Part shown: piece after piece, positions 1-4,896 of the stretch
How positions within the stretch are numbered: the stretch's first letter is position 1
How the letters are laid out: each line of letters opens with the position of its first letter
NCBI GenBank assembly: GCA_905198755.1
Contig: CAJKDR010000022.1
Coordinates: 1 to 11,917 of the forward strand
Reading direction: 5' to 3'
From: an uncultured Clostridiaceae bacterium
GTDB taxonomy: Bacteria; Bacillota; Clostridia; TANB77; CAG-508
Length of the DNA: 11,917 bases
Program-made: the position numbers and the translations under genes
The notes under the pieces: generated by a model
Database searches by the model: none
What the model saw: only the letters and a program-made list of their open reading frames with translations
What the model was told of the DNA's origin: nothing

Positions 1-1282
1 CACATTTATCTATTTTATTTTCTTTTTTATTTTTTATAATTTTATATGTTATTTCATTTTCTAAAAATAGATTTGCTATTTTTATACAGTTATCTTCATT
101 TCCTGCTAAGATTATTACTTCTTTTTTATTAGCTATTCCTTCTTTTACTTTGTCTATTAATAGTTCTGTAGTTGATTTATAAAAGTTTAATTCTTTATAA
201 GTAAAACTAAAACTATTTGGTCTATTTAATGGTAAATCTTGATTTTCTAAATAGACTATTGATTTTTTTCCTAATAATTGTTCTATATGCTCATAATCTT
301 TTAGTTCTTCTATTATCTGAGGGACAAATCTATTTTTTTCTATTAATGTTGTCATTAATGATTTATTATCTAATAAAATATTTTTGTTTCTAGCCTTTAT
401 TTTTCCAACTTCGTCTAAAAAAATAACAGCATCTTTTGAAATATAATCTAATATTGTTTCTGTTTCATCATAAAAACAATTTATATATTTATCTATTTTT
501 GATATGTAGTTACCAGATTTTATATGTTCAATGTCTTCTTCTATATTTTCGTTGTCTAATTGTTCTATAGATTTACAAACATCCTCTAAACTTTTACTTA
601 ATATATATTCATGTGAAGGATATATTGTTATATTTCTTATCTCTTCAATAGACCTTTGAGAAGAAATATTAAAATAACGAATTGAGTCTATTTCATCTCC
701 CCAAAATTCTATTCTTACACCTTTATTTTCTGTTATTGCAATATCTAATATATCACCTCTAACGCTAAATTGTCCTTTTGATTCTATTAGTTCTACTCTT
801 TCATATCCTAATTTTACTAATTTTTCTTTTATTTCTTCATAATTATATTCTTTATCAAACTCAAATTTAATTGTATTAGAATACAATTCCTTTTTAGTAA
901 TCATACATTGCATACAAGCTTCAATTGTTGTTATTACTATTTTTGTTTTTCTAGAATAGATTTTATTTAGTACTTCCATTCTTTCATATAATAGCTCTTT
1001 ACTTTCAACATCATAATCATATGTTACAATTTCTTTTTTAGGAAAGTATTCTACATCTTCATAAAAATATTTTAAATTTTTCAATATGTTTTTTGCTTGA
1101 ATTTCATTATATGTAACAATGCAAATTGGTTTGTTTATTTCTTCTTGAGTTGCATAAATAAATGAAGACTTTGCTACGTCAACTAACCCCAATATTGATA
1201 TTGGGGTTACATTTGATTTTAAATTTTTTATATAGTCTTTAAACTTTTCATTTTGAACTAGATTTTCTATTATTCTATTCAT
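1..1282 (-). CDS. mfd: Mfd transcription-repair coupling factor, N-terminal part (3' end cut by window edge)
   Basis: Mfd is the DNA translocase that removes RNA polymerase stalled at lesions and recruits UvrA. My own translation of the minus strand gives about 427 residues before the left edge. The UvrB-homology region is clear: F80-P81-K82-K83-E84 followed by YDYDVES and E100-R101-M102-E103 (the family's F-P-x-K-E ... R-M-E-V-L segment), then KGQFSVRGDILDI at 169-181 and RIEFWGDEIDSIRYF at 190-204, hallmarks shared by Mfd and UvrB. The Walker A region is degenerate (around 31-40), as expected for the inactive N-terminal module of Mfd. The CarD-like RNA polymerase-interacting domain and the translocase motifs lie outside the window. 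The start ATG (1280-1282) has TAGGAGA at 1289-1295, a good ribosome binding site. The gene lies 48 nt downstream of dgt and has its own likely promoter. UvrB is excluded because an intact Walker A is missing. Confidence 0.93.
   Translation of the reverse strand, partial: MNRIIENLVQNEKFKDYIKNLKSNVTPISILGLVDVAKSSFIYATQEEINKPICIVTYNEIQAKNILKNLKYFYEDVEYFPKKEIVTYDYDVESKELLYERMEVLNKIYSRKTKIVITTIEACMQCMITKKELYSNTIKFEFDKEYNYEEIKEKLVKLGYERVELIESKGQFSVRGDILDIAITENKGVRIEFWGDEIDSIRYFNISSQRSIEEIRNITIYPSHEYILSKSLEDVCKSIEQLDNENIEEDIEHIKSGNYISKIDKYINCFYDETETILDYISKDAVIFLDEVGKIKARNKNILLDNKSLMTTLIEKNRFVPQIIEELKDYEHIEQLLGKKSIVYLENQDLPLNRPNSFSFTYKELNFYKSTTELLIDKVKEGIANKKEVIILAGNEDNCIKIANLFLENEITYKIIKNKKENKIDKC
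1185..1208. repeat. Perfect 24-nt inverted repeat inside mfd coding sequence
   Basis: AACCCCAATAT, a 2-nt loop TG, then ATATTGGGGTT: an 11-bp perfect stem within codons about 25-33 of mfd. No T-run follows on either strand, so it is not a standard terminator. The outer AACCCCAAT/ATTGGGGTT arms are identical to the outer arms of the terminator behind adhE (9198-9237). It could affect ribosome or polymerase progress early in mfd, or be coincidence. Confidence 0.6.
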
Positions 1283-1304
1283 TAAAAGTCTCCTAACATA
1301 TTGT

Positions 1305-1333
1305 ATTATAGCATGTTTTATAAAATAAGTCTA
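1305..1333 (-). promoter_or_regulatory. Probable sigma-A promoter for mfd
   Basis: Read on the minus strand, a -10 of TATAAT (1305-1310) lies 17 nt behind a -35 of TAGACT (1328-1333; four of six consensus positions). The -35 overlaps the stop codon of dgt. Predicted transcription would begin near 1298, leaving a leader of about 15 nt that still contains the mfd ribosome binding site. It suggests mfd can be expressed apart from dgt, although read-through from dgt is also likely because no terminator lies between them. Confidence 0.55.
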
Positions 1334-2491
1334 TTCATATAATTTTTCTTTATCAAATTCTTTAAAATTATATTCACATTCTCTTAAAAAATAATGATCT
1401 GTTTGCCCTGCCATATAATCGATAACTATTCTTTTTTTGTTTGTAGTTTCTAAATATTCCTTGCTTCTTTGTTCCACGAATTCCTTTATATTTTTTTTAC
1501 TTAAATTGCTATCATCATTTTCTTCTTCTAAATATCTTAAATATACTTCAAATAGTTTATTAAAATATTCTCTTATTATAGGCTCATTTTTACATGCATC
1601 TTCTGAAGTATATATATTTTCATAGTTCCATTTTTTTAATTTAGCCATTGCCTCGAATACTTCTTTTGAAAAAGATATATAGTCTTTTCCTATGCTATTT
1701 TTTATTATATCTTTAGTTATTGTATCTACTATAATAGAATTATTATTTCCTAAAACTTTTACTATATCTTCTGGAATATCTTCTCTTTTTATTGTTCCTA
1801 CAATTATTGCATCTTCTATGTCTCTTCCTATATATGCAATAATATCACTTATTCTTACAACACATCCTTCTAATGTCATTGGTACAATTTTTTTATCAAA
1901 GCTTTCATCTTCAAATGAACTTTTTAATTCTAATAAAAATTCTTCTTTAGTTTTTGGTAGAGGTTTATATTTATCTTGTATCATCTCTCCATTATGTGCT
2001 AGTATTCCATCTAGTGTTTGTAAGCTTAAATTAATTTCTTCTATATCTTTTAAAAATCTTACACTTTGAGCATTATGCTTAAAACATCCTATTTGTTCCC
2101 TTTTACATATTTCATCTAAAAATTGTTCTCCTTTATGTCCAAATGGTGTGTGTCCAACATCATGGCCTAATGCAATTGCTTCTATTAGGTCTTCATTTAG
2201 ATTTAAAGCCTTCCCAATCATTCTAGCTATTTTTGATACTAATTGAACATGTAATACTCTGTGTGTAATATGGTCATTCCTTGTAAATGGAAATACTTGT
2301 GTTTTGTCTATGTATCTTGTATATGTGAATGAATGTATTATTCTATCTGCATCTCTAAAAAATACAGGTCTTATTTCATTTTCTTTTTCTATGTTCTCTT
2401 TTAAAAAAATGGCATCTTTGTTTTTGCAAGCATTTTTAGATAATGATTCATCTCTATTTAATATTTCTTTTCTTATTTCTTTAAATGTCAT
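1331..2491 (-). CDS. dgt: HD-domain deoxyguanosinetriphosphate triphosphohydrolase-like protein
   Basis: Predicted 386-residue dNTP triphosphohydrolase of the Dgt family, which splits dGTP (sometimes other dNTPs) into deoxynucleoside and tripolyphosphate in the cytoplasm. The family's entry motif is seen as RDADRIIHS and DKTQVF at 46-67 (R-D-x-D-R-I-I-H-S ... K-T-Q-V-F). The metal-binding HD residues are visible: H77 (in THRVLH), H110-D111 with GHTPFGH behind them, and D216 in RISDIIAYIGRD. Length is normal for short Dgt-like proteins. The start ATG is preceded by AAGGAGA at 6-nt spacing. It sits 38 nt behind the KilA-N gene with no convincing promoter between, so the two are probably co-transcribed; mfd follows after 48 nt. 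Substrate choice (dGTP or a broader range) cannot be read from the sequence. Some dGTPases are known to limit phage growth by depleting dNTPs; for this copy that is only a possibility. Confidence 0.9.
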   Translation of the reverse strand: MTFKEIRKEILNRDESLSKNACKNKDAIFLKENIEKENEIRPVFFRDADRIIHSFTYTRYIDKTQVFPFTRNDHITHRVLHVQLVSKIARMIGKALNLNEDLIEAIALGHDVGHTPFGHKGEQFLDEICKREQIGCFKHNAQSVRFLKDIEEINLSLQTLDGILAHNGEMIQDKYKPLPKTKEEFLLELKSSFEDESFDKKIVPMTLEGCVVRISDIIAYIGRDIEDAIIVGTIKREDIPEDIVKVLGNNNSIIVDTITKDIIKNSIGKDYISFSKEVFEAMAKLKKWNYENIYTSEDACKNEPIIREYFNKLFEVYLRYLEEENDDSNLSKKNIKEFVEQRSKEYLETTNKKRIVIDYMAGQTDHYFLRECEYNFKEFDKEKLYE

Positions 2492-2529
2492 AAAATCGTC
2501 TCCTTACATCAAATAAACTATTCTACTTA

Positions 2530-3396
2530 CTAAATTTTGATAGTTTTGTTATTCTCTAAATTATTCAATTTTTTTACACTATTATTCTCTTTCAAAATAT
2601 CATATTGTTTTCTAGCAATTATATTTAATCTTTCCAGTCTATTTTTTTGTTTTATTCCTTGTGCTATCATCTCACTATTTAAATTTTCTAAATTACTTAG
2701 AATTACTAATTGTATTATATTTGCATAATCTCTTATATTTCCATTTAAATTTTTATTTTTATCTTTCCATTCTTTTGCAGTCATTCCAAACAATGCAACA
2801 TTTAATATATCTGCCTCATTAGCATAAACATATATCTTTTGTTTTTCCGTTAATGTAGGAACTATATTCTCTTTTATACTATCAGTATGTATCTTATAAT
2901 TTGTCTTAGCAAGTTCTCTTCTTACAGACCATTCTATTTTATTTTGATAGCTTTCATTTTTCTTTAGTCTTTTGAATTCTTTTATTAAATAAAGCTTGAA
3001 TTCAACACTTAACCAACTTGCAAACTCAAAAGCTAAATCTGGATGAGCATAGGTTCCCAAGCTATATTTTCCACCTTTCGAAATTAAGCCTATTGCATTA
3101 GTTCTTTGAATCCACTGTTTTGGGCTCATTGTATAAGAAGATGTTCCAATTTCATTTATTTTAATTTCACGATATTCCGTTAAATTAAATTTTTCATTAT
3201 TTAATTCTTCCCATAATCCAACATAAAGAGCTGTATCCTTATTACTTAACCAATGGATTATAACATTTGCTGGATATTTATCATTTTTAAATTTAGCTAA
3301 ATCAGTTAGAGATATATAATCAACTTCTCCAACTCGCAAAACACCTACTAAATTATTCTTAACGTTCATTTGTGTTGTTATAATTTCTTTACTCAT
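2530..3396 (-). CDS. KilA-N domain DNA-binding protein (phage-type)
   Basis: The 288-residue protein begins with a KilA-N domain (about 14-145), a DNA-binding fold common in phage and large DNA virus proteins and often found as stand-alone genes in Bacteroidetes and Firmicutes. Visible signature segments are DYISLTDLAKF (26-36), the W95 region (SPKQWIQRTNAIGL), and the conserved block TYAHPDLAFEFASWLSVEF (115-133) followed by KLYLIKEFKRLK. The C-terminal part (about 155-265) holds YANEADILNVALFG and GNIRDYANIIQL, typical of this chromosomal subfamily; the tail is Lys/Asn-rich. No membrane segment or signal peptide is seen. The start ATG has a moderate GGAAG site. It has its own perfect promoter with a palindrome in the spacer, consistent with self-repression (inference). 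Its target and role are unknown; origin from a phage or mobile element is likely from the family's distribution, not from any visible boundary. Confidence 0.88.
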   Translation of the reverse strand: MSKEIITTQMNVKNNLVGVLRVGEVDYISLTDLAKFKNDKYPANVIIHWLSNKDTALYVGLWEELNNEKFNLTEYREIKINEIGTSSYTMSPKQWIQRTNAIGLISKGGKYSLGTYAHPDLAFEFASWLSVEFKLYLIKEFKRLKKNESYQNKIEWSVRRELAKTNYKIHTDSIKENIVPTLTEKQKIYVYANEADILNVALFGMTAKEWKDKNKNLNGNIRDYANIIQLVILSNLENLNSEMIAQGIKQKNRLERLNIIARKQYDILKENNSVKKLNNLENNKTIKI

Positions 3397-3429
3397 ATAC
3401 TACTTCCAATCTTTGTAAATTCTTAGTAT

Positions 3430-3458
3430 ATTATAAAACAATTGTTTGTAGATGTCAA
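3430..3458 (-). promoter_or_regulatory. Perfect-consensus sigma-A promoter of the KilA-N gene
   Basis: On the minus strand TTGACA (3453-3458), a 17-nt spacer and TATAAT (3430-3435) match the sigma-A consensus at all twelve positions. Transcription should begin near 3423, about 27 nt before the KilA-N start. The gene can therefore be transcribed strongly unless it is repressed, and dgt probably shares this promoter. Confidence 0.88.
3436..3447. promoter_or_regulatory. Palindrome between -35 and -10 (candidate operator)
   Basis: AAACAATTGTTT is a perfect 12-bp palindrome that abuts the -10 box and lies wholly inside the spacer of the KilA-N promoter. A dimeric repressor bound here would block RNA polymerase. 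The obvious candidate is the KilA-N protein itself, but nothing in the sequence proves which protein binds. Confidence 0.5.
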
Positions 3459-3499
3459 TAAAAAATTTTGAGGAGAATTTCATAACTCTCATATTATAT

Positions 3500-3521
3500 A
3501 AAAAAGCGGAGTAAACTCCGC
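3500..3521 (-). terminator. Terminator-like hairpin inside repeat copy 1
   Basis: GCGGAG and CTCCGC pair around a 4-nt loop (3506-3521). On the minus strand the stem is followed by six T residues (3500-3505), giving a compact intrinsic terminator. It acts in addition to the rpsT terminator at 3582-3606 and would insulate the KilA-N promoter downstream from rpsT transcription. Confidence 0.65.
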
Positions 3522-3523
3522 GC

Positions 3524-3546
3524 GGGCGGACAGAGTCGTCCATCCC
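3524..3546. repeat. REP-like hairpin in repeat core
   Basis: GGGCGGAC and GTCCATCCC form an imperfect stem around a 6-nt loop. The centre CGGACA-nnn-TCGTCC (3527-3541) is shared with the hairpin behind gatB (4869-4883), differing only in the three middle bases. This points to one small GC-rich palindromic repeat family in this AT-rich genome. Confidence 0.6.
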
Positions 3547-3581
3547 TACATAAAATAATTTGTTATAATTCCCTATTATAT

Positions 3582-3606
3582 AAAAAAATCGCATTACTGC
3601 GATTTT
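3582..3606 (-). terminator. Intrinsic terminator of rpsT
   Basis: On the minus strand AAAATCGCA, loop GTAA, TGCGATTTT form a 9-bp stem beginning 3 nt behind the rpsT stop codon and running into seven T residues (complement of 3582-3588). This is the natural end of the rpsT transcript. Confidence 0.85.
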
Positions 3607-3608
3607 CT

Positions 3609-3872
3609 TTATTTCATTGCATTTAATTTTTTAGCTAAATTAGATTTCTTTCTAGCTGCTGTGTTTTTTACTATAACACCTTTTGTGCAAGCTTGATCTA
3701 TTTTCTTAGTTGCTTCTGAGAATAATGTTTCAGCTTTTGCTTTATCTCCTTCAGAAACAGCTTCTTCAAATTTTCTAACAGCTGTTCTATATCCTGATTT
3801 AATCATATTATTTCTTAATGTTTTTTTCTCTATAACACTAACTCTTTTTATTGCTGATTTAATATTTGGCAT
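3609..3872 (-). CDS. rpsT: 30S ribosomal protein bS20
   Basis: An 87-residue basic protein that binds 16S rRNA early in small-subunit assembly. The N-terminus MPNIKSAIKR followed by the second helix (LRNNMIKSGYRTAVRKFEEAV) and the C-terminal TAARKKSNLAKKLNA block are diagnostic of bS20, and the length is normal. I place the start at the ATG ending at 3872, because AGGAGG lies 8 nt upstream of it; the GTG at 3881 that would add three residues (MLR) overlaps that ribosome binding site and is rejected. The gene is monocistronic here, with its own promoter (3917-3945) and terminator (3582-3606), and it is divergent from the small membrane protein gene. The usual neighbour holA is not in view. Confidence 0.97.
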   Translation of the reverse strand: MPNIKSAIKRVSVIEKKTLRNNMIKSGYRTAVRKFEEAVSEGDKAKAETLFSEATKKIDQACTKGVIVKNTAARKKSNLAKKLNAMK

Positions 3873-3887
3873 ACGTAGCACCTCCTC

Positions 3888-3901
3888 TTAGTATATACTA
3901 A
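3888..3901. other. 14-bp perfect palindrome in the rpsT leader
   Basis: TTAGTATATACTAA is a perfect palindrome between the rpsT transcription start and its ribosome binding site. It could be a protein operator or a weak hairpin next to the Shine-Dalgarno sequence. Being wholly AT-rich except two bases, it may also be chance. Confidence 0.35.
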
Positions 3902-3916
3902 ACTATAACGTATAAT

Positions 3917-3945
3917 ATTTTAACACAGTTATTATAAAAATGCAA
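3917..3945 (-). promoter_or_regulatory. Sigma-A promoter of rpsT
   Basis: On the minus strand TTGCAT (3940-3945), 17 nt and TAAAAT (3917-3922) make a good sigma-A promoter. Transcription would start near 3910 and give a leader of about 38 nt. Confidence 0.75.
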
Positions 3946-3960
3946 GTAAAATACAATTTT

Positions 3961-3990
3961 TTTACCAAATATTACATTTGTTTTTAATAT
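3961..3990 (+). promoter_or_regulatory. Possible promoter of the small membrane protein gene
   Basis: TTTACC (3961-3966), an 18-nt spacer and TAATAT (3985-3990) are the best candidate on the plus strand. The match is modest in very AT-rich sequence, so this is tentative. Confidence 0.3.
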
Positions 3991-4026
3991 TAAACCATGT
4001 TATCATTGGTATTAGGAAGTGATTTT

Positions 4027-4278
4027 ATGTTTTACTTTATTATTAATAAGTTTAAAAATATGGATATACATGTGAAAAATATAATGCATTATGGATTTGT
4101 TTTTTCATTGTTATTTTGTATGCTTTCAATTTTGGTTTTATTTACATACCATGCTATTTACCATTTACCTCTTATATTTACTGTAGGTACTATTTTGTTT
4201 AAGTCTTCTTTAATGTTTTTTGTTGATTTTACAATTTGTGGATTTGCATTTGATACTATCAGAAAACAACAAATATAA
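4027..4278 (+). CDS. Small two-helix membrane protein of unknown function
   Basis: The only plausible plus-strand gene: 83 residues with a short basic N-terminus (about 1-20), a first hydrophobic segment at about 22-42 and a second at about 47-77, ending in a charged DTIRKQQ tail. It is therefore an integral membrane protein, probably with both ends on the same side. I choose the ATG at 4027 because AGGAAGTG lies at proper distance (4014-4021); the ATG at 3997 would add ten residues without a ribosome binding site. Proteins of this size and pattern occur near rpsT in some clostridia as far as I recall, but I know no function. The stop codon overlaps the left arm of repeat copy 2. The gene is divergent from rpsT and convergent with the 144-residue gene. 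Confidence 0.7.
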   Translation: MFYFIINKFKNMDIHVKNIMHYGFVFSLLFCMLSILVLFTYHAIYHLPLIFTVGTILFKSSLMFFVDFTICGFAFDTIRKQQI

Positions 4279-4322
4279 AAAAGCGAATAAAATAATTTGT
4301 TATAATTTCCTATTATATAAAA
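4273..4322. repeat. Short interspersed repeat, copy 2 (core missing)
   Basis: The left arm (4273-4285) is identical to that of copy 1 over 13 nt, and the right arm (4287-4322) matches over 35 of 36 nt, but only one base separates them. The 41-nt GC-rich core of copy 1 is absent. As in copy 1, the right arm (minus-strand view) follows immediately behind a terminator hairpin. The left arm covers the stop codon of the small membrane protein gene. Confidence 0.75.
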
Positions 4323-4323
4323 G

Positions 4324-4351
4324 AGAAGAATGCTATTTCTAGCATTCTTCT
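4324..4351. terminator. Convergent (probably bidirectional) terminator overlapping a coding end
   Basis: AGAAGAATGCTA and TAGCATTCTTCT form a perfect 12-bp stem with a 4-nt loop. On the minus strand it is followed by a CTTTTAT run and ends the 144-residue gene; on the plus strand a T/C-rich tract follows and can end the small membrane protein gene. The right half of the stem encodes the last codons (about EEC and stop) of the minus-strand gene. Confidence 0.75.
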
Positions 4352-4773
4352 TTCTTTCCACCAATTTCCACAAGTTTAAAATGTGGTTCATCGGCTCCGC
4401 CTTTTTTCTGATTCTTCTCTTTCTTTGGTTTAGGGATATATTCCTTTACCCAAGGTTCCGGACTAATACAATCCTTCCTTATGCAACGAATTGAGAAAGT
4501 TTGTCTATTTAAATAGATAACATCTCCTTCTTGAGTAGATATATAACTTTCGCTTTTTCCTTTGACCATGTTCAAATTATTTAGTAGAATATCATATTTT
4601 TTTCCTATAACAAGATATCTTGCATAAGGACATTGATAATAATCTACATTAGATTTTTGAAGAATCTTAAAAAACTTTTCCCGGTCTGCAACAGATTGTC
4701 CAACCCCTGCAACACCGTTCAGCACACAGAATGGTAATCCCATTTGTTCTGTAAGTATTTGGTAACTCACCAC
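4339..4773 (-). CDS. Hypothetical protein, 144 residues, strong own promoter
   Basis: I do not recognise this protein. The first 65 residues look mixed helical (REKFFKILQK, YDILLNNLNMV); residues 80-105 look beta-rich (GDVIYLNRQTFSIRCI); the end is Lys-rich and probably disordered (KPKKEKNQKKGG). Cysteines are at 16, 48, 97, 102 and 144, with C97-x4-C102 possibly metal-binding or redox-active. No signal peptide or membrane helix is evident, so it is probably cytoplasmic. Start: AAGGAGG lies 5 nt before the GTG at 4773 and 8 nt before an adjacent in-frame GTG at 4770; either may be used. The 5' end (4681-4740) is about 53% G+C, well above the surrounding genes, while the middle is about 23%, so the gene looks mosaic or acquired. 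It is a self-contained unit with a perfect promoter and its own terminator. Confidence 0.7.
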   Translation of the reverse strand: MVSYQILTEQMGLPFCVLNGVAGVGQSVADREKFFKILQKSNVDYYQCPYARYLVIGKKYDILLNNLNMVKGKSESYISTQEGDVIYLNRQTFSIRCIRKDCISPEPWVKEYIPKPKKEKNQKKGGADEPHFKLVEIGGKKEEC

Positions 4774-4808
4774 ATACTCCTCCTTTATAAATTTTTAGTG
4801 CCTTTAAT

Positions 4809-4837
4809 ATTATAGCACTTTGTTTGTATTATGTCAA
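4809..4837 (-). promoter_or_regulatory. Perfect-consensus sigma-A promoter of the 144-residue gene
   Basis: On the minus strand TTGACA (4832-4837), exactly 17 nt and TATAAT (4809-4814). The spacer shares ACAAACAA with that of the KilA-N promoter, shifted by one base, and both promoters are embedded as ATTGACAT ... TATAATAT. Transcription should start near 4802. Confidence 0.88.
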
Positions 4838-4863
4838 TTTCGTCTTTTTTTCTTATTATAACA

Positions 4864-4889
4864 ATAGACGGACATATTCGTCCGCCTAT
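4864..4889. terminator. Hairpin behind gatB (REP-like; possible weak terminator)
   Basis: ATAGACGGAC and GTCCGCCTAT pair over 10 bp (one G-T wobble) around a 6-nt loop, starting 7 nt behind the gatB stop. On the minus strand only a broken T tract (TTGTTAT) follows, so termination may be inefficient. Its centre CGGACA-nnn-TCGTCC is shared with the hairpin at 3524-3546, suggesting a REP-like repeat used as the operon end. Confidence 0.5.
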
Positions 4890-4896
4890 ACCTTCT

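Larger units (their letters stand above)
3496..3585. repeat. Short interspersed repeat, copy 1 (with GC-rich core)
   Basis: Read on the plus strand, a 13-nt left arm (ATATAAAAAAGCG, 3496-3508) and a 36-nt right arm (3550-3585, beginning ATAAAATAATTTG) both recur at 4273-4322 with one mismatch. Between the arms this copy carries a 41-nt GC-rich core with two hairpins, which the other copy lacks. On the minus strand the right arm begins exactly in the T-run of the rpsT terminator. The layout resembles a non-coding miniature element; no transposase is present. Confidence 0.75.

Noticed and set aside
3400..3594. 64-residue minus-strand open frame
   Set aside because: It covers the KilA-N promoter, two hairpins and the repeat. 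Its FYIIGNYNKLFY segment is only the translation of the 36-nt repeat arm, and the same peptide appears in another spurious frame at 4158-4391.
3873..3881. GTG start adding MLR to bS20
   Set aside because: The GTG is part of the AGGAGG ribosome binding site; bS20 proteins start MPNI.
3997..4026. Ten-residue N-terminal extension of the small membrane protein
   Set aside because: No ribosome binding site before the ATG at 3997, while AGGAAGTG fits the ATG at 4027.
3496..4322. CRISPR-like array from the two repeats
   Set aside because: Only two copies about 700 nt apart with genes between, and no regular spacers.
4158..4391. 77-residue minus-strand open frame
   Set aside because: Antisense to the small membrane gene, crosses the terminator and repeat copy 2; no ribosome binding site.
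4767..4775. Mini-frame ATG-TGG-TGA overlapping the GTG start of the 144-residue gene
   Set aside because: A three-codon frame near a ribosome binding site arises easily by chance; no evidence for a leader peptide.
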